Shown: positions 11,411-22,990 of the stretch, one piece after another
Numbering within the stretch: the stretch's first letter is position 1
Layout: every line of letters starts with the position of its first letter
Assembly (NCBI RefSeq): GCF_003573695.1
Contig: NC_039359.1
Location: forward strand, 120,411,849 to 120,475,848
Origin: Papaver somniferum
Lineage: Eukaryota; Streptophyta; Magnoliopsida; Ranunculales; Papaveraceae
Reading direction: 5' to 3'
DNA: 64,000 nt
Program-made: the position numbers and the translations under genes
Notes under the pieces: generated by a model
What the model was told of the DNA's origin: nothing
The model's database searches: none
What the model saw: the letters and a program-made list of their open reading frames with translations, nothing else

Positions 11411-13194
11411 TTGAAAACATTGCCTAGTACGTTGAAGTACGCATTCCTAGGTTCTTCTGATACTTTACCTGTCATTATTTCATCATGTTTAGACACGGAA
11501 CAGGAAAGTAAGCTTTTAGAAGTACTTAAGGAACACAAAGAGGCCTTAGGATGGACCATCTCAGATCTCAAAGGAATTAGTCCCACCATTTGCATGCACC
11601 ACATTAACCTTGAAGAGAATGCCAAACCATCGAGGGAAATGCAAAGGAGACTTAATCCTAACATGAGAGATGTAGTCAAAGGAGAATCCTGAAACTACTT
11701 GATGCGGGTATCATATACCCAATTCCCGATAGCAAATGGGTTAGTCCCATTCAAGTTGTGCCTAAGAAGTCAGGCATTACTGTAGTTCAGAACGACAAGA
11801 ATGAATTAGTCCCTACTCGTACAACCACAGGATGGCGAGTATGCATCGACTACAGGAAGTTGAACACAGTAACAAGGAAGGATCACTTCCCGCTCCCTTT
11901 CATTGACCAAATGCTAGAACGTGTGTCTGGACACAGTCACTACTGTTTTCTAGATGGCTTTTCCGGTTATAACCAAATTCACATTGCTCCGGAAGATCAG
12001 GAAAAAACTACATTCACGTGTCCATTTGGGACGTTTGCTTATAGACGTATGCCCTTCGGGTTGTGTAATGCACCTGCTACTTTTCAGCGTTGCATGATGA
12101 GCATTTTTTCTGACATGATAGATAGTTTTCTCGAGATCTTTATGGATGATTTCTCTGTTTTTGGTTCCTCGTTTGACGAATGTTTGAAGCATCTTGCCCT
12201 CGTGATATCCAGATGTAAAGAAAAGAACCTTGTTCTAAATTGGGAAAAATGCCATTTTATGGTGAATTCAGGAATAGTTCTAGGACACATCATCTCAGAA
12301 AAAGGAATTGAAGTGGATAAAGCTAAAGTTGACCTCATTCAACATCTACCACAACCTCGCTCTGTGAAGGAGATCAGATCATTTCTAGGTCATGCTGGTT
12401 TTTACCGGCGATTCATCAAAGATTTCAGCAAAATCTCCAGACCTCTGTGCAGTCTTCTCTCCAAAGATGTTGCCTTCAATTTCGATGCTGCTTGTGTGAA
12501 GGCATGGGAGGAATTAAAAACCCTTCTCACCACCGCTCCTATAGTCCGACCACCCGATTGGAAGCTTCCGTTCGAACTTATGTGTGATGCCTCTGATTAT
12601 GCTGTTGGTGCTGTTTTAGGACAGCGAGTTGATAGACTACCATATGTGATATACTATGCTAGCAAAACCCTTAATGATGCCCAACTCAATTATTCAACTA
12701 CCGAGAAGGAATTGCTTGCCGTCGTTTTCGCATTAGACAAGTTTAGATCTTATCTGATAGGGTCTAAGATCATCATATACACAGACCATGCGGCTTTGAA
12801 GTATCTTCTTTCCAAGAAGGATGCTAAAGCTCGCCTTATTCGATGGATACTATTATTACAGGAATTCGATCTCGAAATCCGTGATAAGAAAGGTTGTGAG
12901 AATGTGGTTGCTGATCATTTGTCTAGATTAACTTTAGAGTCTATTGATGAATTTGAGCTGATTAGAGAATCATTCCCAGATGAACAGCTGATGTCTATCT
13001 CAGACCTTCCTTGGTTTGCTGATATTGTTAACTACCTCGCTACAGGTAGGATGCCCTCACGTTGGTCGAGACAAGACCGCTCTAAATTCCTGGCTGAAGT
13101 TAAACATTTCCTTTGGGATGACCCATATTTGTTTAAGTACTGCCCAGACCAAATCATTAGGAATGTGTCCCCAACACTGAACAGAAAGATGTGA
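11411..13194 (+). pseudogene. pol: A2 reverse transcriptase and RNase H
   Basis: The first piece (11411-11692) runs to [15 protein letters not shown] and is cut by a one-base-type frameshift at about 11683. The rest is one long frame, 11758-13194 (478 codons). It contains [11 protein letters not shown] (first catalytic Asp), [14 protein letters not shown], and the FMDD box at residues 128-131. RNase H follows with [16 protein letters not shown] and [12 protein letters not shown] (residues about 315-370), and the domain ends [11 protein letters not shown]. The frame then enters the integrase N-terminal region and is lost at about 13180. This is the best preserved coding segment of A2. No second RNase H is seen, which fits Athila better than Tat. 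Confidence 0.94.
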
Positions 13195-14274
13195 TATCTT
13201 TCTGTCATGACCAAGCATGTGGAGGCATTTCAGTGCCAAGAAAACCGCTGCGAAGATCTTGCAGTGTGGGTTTTATTGGCCATCTGTTCAAGGATTCCAT
13301 GATTATTGTGTTGCTTGTGAACGCTGTCAAAAGCTAGGAAGCATTTCGAGGAGAAACATGATGCCATTGAACCCCATTTGATGTGGAGATTTTTGATGTT
13401 TGGGGGATCGACTTCATGGGTCCATTTCCCATGTCTGACAGCAAGTTGTACATCTAGTCGCGTTGATTACGTTTCTAAGTGGGTAGAAGCCATAGCAACC
13501 AGAACAAATGACCACAAGGTGGTACTTTCATTTTAAAGGAAACATATTTTCACGTTTTGGTACCCCTAGAGCTATCATCAGTGACGGTGGTTCACATTTC
13601 GCAATAGCACTTTTTTTAGTACGCAAGTATGGAATAACTCACAAGGTTGCTACTCCGTACCACCCTCAGACAGTGGACAAGTGGAAGTGTCTAATAGGGA
13701 AATCAAGCACATTCTGGAAAGACGGTAACCCGTCAGGAAAGATTGGTCATTGAGATTGAATGATGCTTTGTGGGCCTATAGAACAGCTTATAAGACACCA
13801 ATTGGCATGTCCCCCTATCGTCTAGTGTATGGAAAGCCGTGCCATCTCCTGTGGTTAGAACATCGTGCTACTGGGCAATCAAGCAACTGAACTTTTCTCT
13901 GGACGAAGCTGGAATTCAACGGAAACTTCAACTCAACGAGTTGGAAGAATTGAGAAATGAGGCTTATGACAGTGCCAGTTTATAAGCAGAAGATGAAGAT
14001 ATTTCATGACAAGCGTATTCTACGCAAATCCTTCACTCCTGGTCAGAAAGTCTTGCTGTATGACTCCCGATTACATCTTTTTCCAGGAAAACTGCGTTCC
14101 AGATGGAAGGGTCCGTACCTAGTACGCACAGTTTTTCCTCATGGAGCTGTAGAGCTGGAGGATGTCTCCAACAAGAACGTTTTCAAAGTCAACGGGCAGA
14201 GATTAAACCATTCCTTGACCATTCCACCCGACATTGAAACAACCAACCTGGAGGACCCAGTCTATGTGGACTAA
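13195..14274 (+). pseudogene. A2 integrase, multiply frameshifted
   Basis: Integrase that would join element DNA to host DNA. The HHCC zinc-binding region is recognisable at about 13200-13340 and core pieces at 13380-13760 ([11 protein letters not shown] holds the second catalytic Asp). [25 protein letters not shown] follows near 13755-13835 as parts of different frames. The C-terminal module is open at 13957-14274 ([20 protein letters not shown], then [19 protein letters not shown]). At least six frame changes separate these blocks, and the Glu region of the DDE triad (about 13670-13690) is garbled. Confidence 0.87.
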
Positions 14275-15822
14275 ACTGGTCCACCTTTACATAAAGTAGC
14301 TGCGTTTTCTTCCCTAAAACCAAAATTTTTCCCAAAAACCAAAGTTTTCTCCCGACAAAACCAAATTTTTCCCAAAAAGTCCAATCCCATTAAAAACCAA
14401 ATTTTCTTGTAGATAATGTGTTAGTTAAATTTCCTTTTGTATATATTTTGTGCTCATCCATTGTGACTCCGAATATGTTGGAGTTTTGCCTTGATAACGG
14501 AGTTTTAATCTGCTTTCGCCGAAATCGGGTATTCTCTCTCCTTTTACTCTACTCAGCATGTCCCTTTCCATATGTTGTTTTAATTCTTTCCATTTTTAAA
14601 CATTGAGGACAATGTTTAGTTAGGTTTGGGGGTATAGAGTAGATACCACGATAATTGCCATAATTGAAAACAAAACTCCATCTTTTTGAAAAATTGAAAA
14701 ATTCCAAAAAATTGAAAAACAAAACATCTTTATTACAAAATAAAATTGAAAAAAAAAACATAAAAATGGAGCTCATTTACCTTGAAATGTTGACTCTTGT
14801 GCAAATATGTAATTATTAGGAGTCTTAGTCTAGATATTTAGGCACCCTGATTCTAGCACAATTCACATAGTGATAAGAAATTTGCACGCGCACGATCTAC
14901 CAATACATGTATAGCCTCGATCTTCAAGGTGTTTATCGGAAGTTAGTTGCCAATCACTTTAGAATACTGAACGAAACTTGACTAGCTTGTTCTTTGGTTG
15001 GTTGGGATAGAAGGTGGAGGTTACATTAAGAAAACAACCATCGAATTTAACTGGGTGCATCAAAAAGGGCTACCTCTTGCAAAGTGTCATGTAATCTTTT
15101 GTTTCCTTTTGTATATGTATCAAAAGTGTTTCTTTATCAAAAAAAAAAAAAAAAAAAAAAAACGATGTATAATTCAGAAAAAAAATATCAGAAAAATACA
15201 AAAAAATCAAGTATTTATCAATTCCATCTCTCTTGTTCCAAAAATAAAAGAGAGTAGTCAATGTAAATAAGAGTCATGTAAAGAGTCATTTTGTTGTTTC
15301 ATTGTAATAAGCAAGGAGGGTGTATGCCATTGATGTACAACGCGAGTAATTGTGAAATACCTCCAACTCATTCACAATTCTCGTAAAGTCCGGACAGCTA
15401 GCTAGATTTCGACCTGGTTCTTAGCCTGAGAAACTATCTCTTGGTGATTAGTAGTCATAACATCCGATCTTTCTTTACACATGTGTAGATACACTTTACA
15501 CTCTTATCACATGTCTTTATTTGTTATCAGTGCTAGGATTGTGCCTTGATAGCTAGATTGACATCTCCATTTTGCTGTGAGCTTAAACTGACTTGCACAT
15601 GTCACATTTGATGGAATATGAGCTTATATTTTGACCTAGAACTTTGTAGGTACGTTCTAAGCAAACCTTCACGAGACTTCACTCGTCCACTAGGGACACT
15701 TAGTGGTTTAAAAGGCTTAGTGCATGCTAAATGCATTCGAGAGACCAGCGACAGTGGTATAGGTAGGATTTCCTTAGTTTTGTTTTACTTGAGGACAAGT
15801 AAAATTCAGGTTTGGGGGTATT
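14275..15822 (+). other. A2 3' non-coding region with two polypurine-like tracts
   Basis: No env-like frame is present. The region is AT-rich with an A-run of about 23 bases at 15139-15163. A G-tract, gtttgggggta, lies at 14624-14634 soon after pol, preceded by attgaggacaatgtt. A second (ggtttgggggtattt) abuts the 3' LTR and is preceded by ttgaggacaagtaaa. Confidence 0.75.
15809..15822 (+). other. A2 polypurine tract
   Basis: The tract aggtttgggggtattt directly precedes the TG of the 3' LTR and is the expected plus-strand DNA primer. Confidence 0.8.
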
Positions 15823-17782
15823 TGATGAGTGCTAAAAAGTGCATATTTCTATATATTTTTCTTGGCATTTAACTCATCTTTTGTGCATTAATTCTACATT
15901 TTATCCCATATTCTGTATTTTCATTGTTTTCAAGAATAAATATTTTTATTAATTTTTGTATTTTTAGGTACCAAATAAAGACTAGATGAGTTGCGGAGCC
16001 AAAAGAGCAAAGACACGGGAGAAAGCCGGTGGAATCTCTAGCGGAAAAGAAGTGAAGAATGTGTTATGGAAGACTCAAGGATAAAAATGGGCTTAAAAAG
16101 GAAGAAATTGTTCTTAAAGAAGAAGTGGGCTCAAGATTACCTAAGCCCAAATCCAATTCCTAAGCCCAAATCCATATCCTAAACCCAAAATTCAATACCC
16201 AAACCCGTTTTCCTTCTTAACCGTAAGATTGGATCCATTCCATCATCCAACGGTCGCTGCGTCATCATGCATCAGATTTCGATGCACCTTACCAACACTA
16301 CAGCACCTAACTCCATCTTGAGCCGTTAGTTTCGTTGTATTTTTGCATCCAACGGTCGCTCATAATCTGTCTCCATCTCGCCGTTAGATCCGTTTCAGAA
16401 GTTATCATCCCACGGATTCCCTTCACAAAACATCAAATTTGATGATCCCGTTTAACACCTAAGCAACCTAACCCTATTACCCGCACCAAACGCACCCTTC
16501 TGCCAAAACCCATCGAGCCATCTCCTTCTTCCCCTCTTCTGAAACAGCGACGCTGTCTCCATCACCACCATCTTCTCCCCCAAATCACTCCACCATCTTC
16601 TCCCCCCAAATCATTCAACCATCACCACTCGAGCCATCATCACTTAGACCTACTTTTCTAGCCACTTATTACATCACCTCCTAATCGTTTCATCTCACAG
16701 GAACCCTAGGTTAGGAGTTGATGAAATAGGTGAGGTTAGAGAATAAATCGAAGGCATGGGTAGTATCAGCAGACGACAAGGAAGCATGGGTGAGATATCA
16801 ATCGTTTTCAGAGATTAGGTAAGGATTTTTTGTAAAACCCTAATTTACTGATTTGGGGATTTTAGTTTTTTTTTTGGCTGTAACTATAAAAGGGTGTTAG
16901 GGTTGTAAAATTCGGCATCTCTGGACTAGCCAGTAGACATTTGAAGAAATTTTCATTACAATTTCAAATTCAGTCCCTTTATCATAGTTGACAGTTGAAT
17001 GTTATGTGTATGTTATTTGAATTATCTTGTATGATGAATGCTTGTGTATGTAATATGTTGAGCATGAGCTAAGTAGCATTAAGTTAAGGCTCAGTTGAAG
17101 CCTTATGCACTGTCAAATGACAAGTTGCTAGGATAGTTAACTCCTTGCCCTGTTTTGCTTGAGCAATGGGAAGAGGTTAATGCTCATAGTGCCTGTGATT
17201 GATTGTTCTGTCAAAAGACAGTCAATGCTAGGGGCAAACTAGTGAGCAAATTAGTTTTCCTCCCATTCTAGATGTATGCATAGGATTTTCAACTCAACCT
17301 AGAAATATGTTGTTTGATTAGGACACAAGGTGGATACTAAGCCTTAGCTTAGCCACAATCCCTTTTACAGTCACTTAAATTCAGTTCTGTTTTGCTTCCT
17401 GTTCAGTTTATCTCCTTGCCTGTTTTGCCTGTTTTTCTTGCATTTTGAAGTTGTTGTGCACTGAAATCAGTGCACAAACTCCCCCTGCCCTTGGCTTACA
17501 ACCTTGGTTCCCTGCTATTTTTATTTTATATCCTCTGCCATTTAATCTTTGCTGTTTTGCCATCTTGTGTTAACTGCTTTGGTTTGTTAACTGTTTTGGT
17601 TCTTTGCATCTGCCATATTACCTTGCCTTGCTCACTGCCATAGTGCTTTGCACCCATTGATAGCTTATGATAATTTCTTGTATGCTCCCACTCCCTGTGG
17701 ACTGATCCCATTCTTACTTTCTATACTAAAACTTGACCTTGTATACTTGAAAGTCTTTTGTGTGTCGTTCCCAAGCACACCA
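15823..17782 (+). repeat. A2 3' LTR
   Basis: Same sequence as 5856-7816 apart from about 10 substitutions and small indels. TATA box at 16885-16893. It ends CACACCA at 17782, followed by the TSD and resumed A1 pol. An ATG at 17648 inside this LTR opens a frame that continues into A1 RNase H. Confidence 0.96.
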
Positions 17783-17787
17783 ACTAC
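17783..17787 (+). repeat. Target-site duplication of A2, right copy (actac)
   Basis: Identical to 5851-5855. It is the first five bases of resumed A1 pol, inside the codons for the conserved TTEK of RNase H. Confidence 0.95.
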
Positions 17788-19390
17788 CGAGAAGAAACTA
17801 TTAGCCATTGTGTTTGCCTTAGACAAGTTTAGACCCTATCTCTTAGGTTCTAAGATCATCATATATACTGATCATGCTGCTTTTAAATATCTTTTGTCTA
17901 AGAAGGATACTAAACCTAGATTGATTAGGTGGATTCTGTTGTTGCAAGAGTTTTCTCCAGACATTAGAGACAAAAAGGGTGCCGAAAATGTTGTAGCAGA
18001 TCACTTGTCTATTCTAGTTGTTAGTTCCCCAGATGATTCCCTTCCTATAAGGGATAACTTTCCTGATGAACAATTGTTCTTTGTTACCCAATTACCTTGG
18101 TATGCGAATATATTGAACTATCTTGTTACTGGTCGAATGCCCCAACATTGGGGTAAACAAGATCGTTCTAGATTTTTAGCTGAGGTTAAGCACTTCTTTT
18201 GGGATGATCTTTATTTGTTTAAGTATTGTCCAGACCAGATTATTAGGAGATGTATACCTGAGAGTGAACAGTCCAGTATTGTTTCCTTTTGTCATGATCA
18301 TGCTTGTGGGGGTCACTTTAGTGCTAAGAAAAATGCTGCTAAGATATTGCAGTGTGGATTCTATTGGCCTTCGTTGTTTAAAGACTCTCACAGTTACTGC
18401 GTTACTTGTGAACGATGCCAGAAATTAGGAACCATTTCCCGTAGGAACATGATTCCCTTGAACCCTATTTTAATTGTTGAGGTCTTTGATGTGTGGGGTA
18501 TTGACTTTATGGGTCCGTTTCCTAATTCTTTTGGTAACCTATACATCCTTGTCGCCGTAGACTATGTCTCCAAGTGGATTGAGGCGGTTGCGTGTAAAAC
18601 CAATGGCCATAGGGTTGTGATTGAGTTCTTGAAAAATAATATACTTACACGTTTTGGTACACAGCGAGCTATAATTAGTGATGGAGGGTCGCACTTTTGT
18701 AATGGGCCTTTTAGGCTTCTGATGAAGAAATATGGTATTACATATAAGGTAGCTACCCCGTGTCATCCACAAACTAGTGGTCAGGTAGAGGTTTCCAATA
18801 GGGAGATAAAACATATATTAGAGAAAACAGTTAATCCTAATCGGAAAGACTAGTCGTCTAGGCTTACTGATGCCTTATGGGCTTACCGTACTGCGTTTAA
18901 GACCCCCATTGGAATGTCGCCTTATCGGCTTGTTTATGGCAAGGCATGTCACTTACCTGTTGAGTTAGAACATAGAGCTTATTGGGCTGTTAAGCAGCTA
19001 AATTTTTCACTTGACGAGGAAGGAGCCCATAGGAAACTCCATCTCAATGAGTTGGACGAGATTCGTATAGATGCTTACGATAGTGCGAAGGAGTATAAGA
19101 ACAAAATGAAACTTGTGCATGATAGAAACATTTTACAGAAGTCATTTTCTCCAGGTCAAAAAGTTCTTTTGTATGATACCCGCTTGCATCTTTTCCCTGG
19201 GAAGTTACGTTCTCGGTGGACGGGTCCTTTTATTGTTCGCACTGTTTTTCCTCATGGGGCTTTTGAGATCGAGACACCGGATGGTAATAGTTCTTCGAAG
19301 GTTAACGGTCAGATATTTAAACCCTTTTTAGAGCCCTTTCCTACAGGTAATGTTGAGGAGGTCCCTCTGGAGGACCCTGTTTACCCTTGA
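17783..19390 (+). pseudogene. pol: A1 RNase H (3' part) and integrase, one stop
   Basis: Resumes A1 pol after A2. RNase [40 protein letters not shown]. Integrase: HHCC zinc site in [13 protein letters not shown] and CVTCERCQK (about 18290-18425). The DDE core has Asp in [10 protein letters not shown], Asp in [10 protein letters not shown] and Glu in [40 protein letters not shown] follows, then the C-terminal module [19 protein letters not shown], ending at 19390. The frame stays the same throughout except for one TAG at 18851-18853, where A2 has a Trp codon. This segment is far better preserved than the A1 gag-protease region. The native start is upstream in A1; the first ATG of the visible open frame (17648) belongs to the A2 LTR. 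Confidence 0.94.
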
Positions 19391-20586
19391 TTGACCATCG
19401 AGGCAGTTGTATGTTGTATATTAGTTTTTGATTTTCTTCACCCAGGTACTATCTTTCCAACTTCTCCTCGTGTTATTTTACTTTTGGTACTGCTCTTTAA
19501 TTAGAAACATTGAGGACAATGTTAGATTTAAGTTTGGGGGTGGGGAAGAAACTTTTTGTTAGCTTTTAGTTGCAATAAATAAACTCCAGAGCCTAGAAAT
19601 TTATGCGTATTCAGGATGGCACTAACTAATCTAAGTGGATGGGAACATCTTGGTTAAAGGAGTTGAGGAACCAATCTGAATAGATGGAAACATCTAAAGA
19701 GTCTATTCATAAAAGCACAGAGCTCAGGTGTTAGAAATAACATGATAGTTTCACCATATCTCGTTGAGTCCTTTTCACTTCTATTTTTATTTTATTTTGT
19801 TTTTAAACTATGTACTCTAAGTGATTAGGTGGGGCTCACGATTCAAGTTGTTACCAATGCTAGGGTGAATTAGAGTGATTGAGATAAAAAAAAAAATTGA
19901 AAAAATGGTAGTTACCAAAAATAAAATAAAAATTGAGACCAGACCATTTGACCAAAAGGAATAAATTCAATAAGGTCGACCACTGGTACCCTTGTATATG
20001 CCAGTTGTGTTGACCTAGAGTTAGGTTATCGACCACTGGTTCCCTTGTATATGCCAGTGTGTTGATATTATTCAGACTAGTATCTCAATCCATTAGGATA
20101 GGTTCATTTTGGCGGAGGCCTTCAGACAGATATGGGAAACGCCGTTCACTTAGTAAACATCAAAACCATCTATGTTTTTTCTATATCCATCTCTTAATCT
20201 TTCCATGTGATTAGTTTGACTCCGAATATGATGTCCATAGTGCAACTATCTGAGTAGAGCTCTGTCACTTATATATGAATTTTAGTATGCTTGAGTGCAA
20301 ACTCGTGTACATCAATTGGAATTTCGCATCAGGGTACTTCCTCTTGTAGTCAATAAGTATGCCAACCAAGGAGATTCTTTAGTGCCTTCCAAGGTTCGTT
20401 GTAGATAGCTAGGGTCTGGAGTATAAAGGTTTTGTGGGTACACCTCTGGCAAACCCTCCGGAGACAACACTCCGCTACTAGGGCCACCTAGTGGTTTAAC
20501 GGCTTGCTGCACGTGCTAAGTGTAGTCATTTTACTTTCTAGATTAGATTTGCTCGAGGACTAGCAAATAATAAGTTTGGGGGTTTT
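19391..20586 (+). other. A1 3' non-coding region
   Basis: No env-like frame. An internal purine tract, aagtttgggggtggggaagaa, lies at 19530-19550, preceded by cattgaggacaatgtt as in A2. A 53-bp tandem duplication containing ccactggt and cccttgtatatgcca occurs at 19976-20060. The terminal polypurine tract is at 20572-20586. Confidence 0.75.
20572..20586 (+). other. A1 polypurine tract
   Basis: The tract aagtttgggggtttt directly precedes the TG of the right LTR; gaggactagcaaat lies just upstream, parallel to A2. Confidence 0.8.
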
Positions 20587-22151
20587 TGATAGACACATTT
20601 TTGTGTCTAATTTGTCCTCAATGTCTGTATTGTTGGAACTCTATTTTTGTACTAATATTGTGTTTTTATGTATTTTTAGGAAATAAACATTTTTGGAAAA
20701 TTCGGCTCGAAAAGTTGATTTTGGCACCCGGAGGACAAGTGTTATTCGGACTCTCGCTTTTGGATAGGGGGTAACCTAATTACTAAGGGGCACCCCCAGG
20801 TCACCCCCAAGGCATCTGCTATTCGCACTCCAGTCCATGATATGGGGCATATCATCTTCAATCTTTTAAAATTCAAATTTTGGCGGGAAAAAATTGTTCT
20901 TGAACTGCCATGACTAGGGTTGAGGATTTGAAGGTGTTCCAGTGAGATTCAACGGCCCAAATTAAATGGGTTTGTTCCTAGGGCCTAGACAGAGCTGGTA
21001 TGGGTATTGGATTCGGTCAAATTTGGTTAGATAATCGGTGGGAATCAAAACAGGGAAGATATTCTCAAATAGGGAAGATATTCTATTCTTGGAATTGTTG
21101 GATGGAAGAGACGTGCATGAGTTAACTCTATTGGCTGGAAACTTCTCCTACAGCTCAGAGATGATGCGTGAAAGAGATAAACCAGGAAAAAATCCGTAAC
21201 AAATCAGAGAAATAAATAAAAAAATATTTCGGAAAATATTCTTTTGATGGCCGGATATTCTTGGAGTTATTACAAGGATTGGAGTGACCTGTTGTGTATA
21301 CATAGGTCCCTAGTGTCGAGCAGAAGGGGTTAGCGAAGTTTAGAGAGAATTGGGAGAGGTTTAGAGCACTACAGAGCAAGAAAATCCAAGTTGCAGAGAT
21401 TCTGGTTCTGCTACTGCTGCTGCTGCTGCTGCGAGGAGGAAGAACGTGAAGAACAGACTCTCCAAGACCGTCGTTTATCAACAGTGACATCGACTGTCAT
21501 TTGTGGGTCGTAGTTTTCCAACGACAACAGCACTTCAGCTCTGTCGTTGAATCTGGACGCCTTCTGTGGGTCGCAAAATCCTGTTTTACATTATTTTCTT
21601 GTCTTTCTCTTCATTGTGAAACACTTTTGAGCATCAATGAAATATTTTGAGAGGTTTTCCAACATGATGAGCGGCTAAAACACCTGGTGATTGAGGAAAT
21701 GGAGGATCTATTCACTCATGTTTGATTGGTAATATTTTTATTTATAATTTCGTTAATTATTTATTTTATTTTATTCACTTGGATAAAAATATAAAAAAAA
21801 GGGGATAAAATGGTTTTCTTAATTATTTGTGAATCAGTTTGATGTTTTATGCTTAGAATATATTCTTTGATAAATCATGCTTAAGGATTACAACTTAATA
21901 TTTGGACACCTTTTAAATTAAAAAGTGATTTAATGGAAAAAGAGCTAGATAATAATTATGAAATATTTTTGTAACCAATCAACTTGAAGTAATAGTGAAT
22001 CCGGAGCCTTAGTCCATTTTAAATCTTGACATCACTCATTGAAAATTAATTTGCTTTAATTTTATTTAAATCTAAAAAAAAAAGTTACCTTCACAAGTTC
22101 GAAAAGAACCAGTTTTCACCACTATCTACAACAACATTTGAAAATACATCA
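20587..22151 (+). repeat. A1 3' LTR
   Basis: Complete 1565-bp LTR, TGATAGACAC to ATACATCA. The 3' 921 bp match 1-918. The TATA position (21297-21305) is mutated relative to the left LTR. The following five bases (ccaac, 22152-22156) would be the right copy of the A1 TSD; the left copy is outside the window. Confidence 0.94.
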
Positions 22152-22990
22152 CCAACCGCACCTTGCCTTGGCCCTACTATGCTAAGCCAACCGCACCTTG
22201 CCTTGGCCCCACCATGCCGGCCTTCCCTATGCGGCTACCAAAAACGAAGGTGTGCGACGATCAACGACCACCCTTCAATCCTAGATGCAAATCCTATCCG
22301 TCCAAGGTTTCCAAACAACGCATGCTAACCTTTGGCTCAAAACCCTAGTTTTGGCCACGCCAAACCACGCCAAGGCATGCCATGACACGTGCGCCAATGG
22401 CATGCCAACCACCTTGTCGCGTCATACCATGCCGGCCTTCCCTATGCGACTACCAAAAACGAAGGCGTGCGACGATCAACGACCACCCTTCAATCCTAGA
22501 TGCAAATGCTAGCCGTCCAAGGTCGCCAAACAACGCATGGTAACCTTTGGCCCAAAACCCTAGTTTTGGCCACGCCAAACCGCGCCAAGGCATGCTATGC
22601 CACATGTGCCAATGGCATGCCAACCACCTTGCCGCGCCATACCATGACGGCCTTCCCTATGCGGCTACCAAAACAAAGGTGTGCGCCATACCATGACGGC
22701 CTTCCATCCTAGATGCGAATCCTAGCCATCCAAGGTTTCCAAACAACGCATGGTAACCTTTGGCCCCAAACCCTAGTTTTGGCTATGCCAAACCGCGCCA
22801 AGGCATGCCATGCCACATGTGCCAATGGCATGCCAACCACCTCGCCGCGCCACGCCATACCGGCCTTCTCTATGCGGCTACCAAAACGAAGGCCTGCAAC
22901 AATCAACAACCATTTTTTCATCTAAGGTGCAGATCTTAGCCGTCCAAGGTTACCAGCTAACGCATGGCAACCTTTGGCCCTTGTTTGGTC
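22152..22990 (+). repeat. About 214-bp tandem repeats, four diverged copies
   Basis: The motif cggccttccctatgcgg recurs at about 22217, 22432, 22647 and (as ttctctatgcgg) 22859, steps of about 215, 215 and 212 bp. Each unit also carries gatcaacgaccac, a Lys-rich-looking GC segment and ccaaaccgcgccaaggcatgcc. A short partial copy starts at 22694. Frames inside this array are Pro/His/Ala-rich composition effects. Confidence 0.82.

Larger units (their letters stand above)
5856..17782 (+). mobile_element. A2: inner Athila-lineage LTR retrotransposon, full length
   Basis: A complete 11,927-bp element with near-identical LTRs of 1961 and 1960 bp, both TG...CA, flanked by the TSD actac. It has a primer binding site, gag, protease, reverse transcriptase-RNase H, integrase and a polypurine tract in order on the plus strand. 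The LTRs differ by about 10 substitutions and several small indels (hand count, near 0.5 percent), so insertion was recent and later than A1. The coding region nonetheless holds many frameshifts. It is related to A1 but belongs to a different family, since LTRs and leader do not match. Confidence 0.96.
1..22151 (+). mobile_element. A1: outer Athila-lineage Ty3/gypsy LTR retrotransposon, interrupted by A2
   Basis: Bases 1-918 match 21231-22151, so they are the two LTRs of one element; the left LTR starts outside the window. Between them, on the plus strand, lie Gag, protease, reverse transcriptase, RNase H and integrase in Ty3/gypsy order. The Gag type, the FMDD reverse transcriptase box, an Asp-tRNA-like primer site start and LTRs of about 1.6 kb point to the Athila lineage (family knowledge). 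The coding part is split at 5855/17783 by A2. Without A2 the element would be about 10.9 kb. About 17 substitutions in 918 aligned LTR bases (hand count, near 1.9 percent) make it older than A2. Many frameshifts and stops show it cannot make its own proteins. Confidence 0.93.

Noticed and set aside
14998..15270. 90-codon frame with a poly-Lys run
   Set aside because: The Lys run is the A-run at 15139-15163 in the A2 3' non-coding region; no motif or conservation with A1.
14275..15822. Env-like gene sometimes found after pol in Athila elements
   Set aside because: I looked in A2 (14275-15822) and A1 (19391-20586); neither has a frame above about 90 codons with membrane segments in a plausible context.
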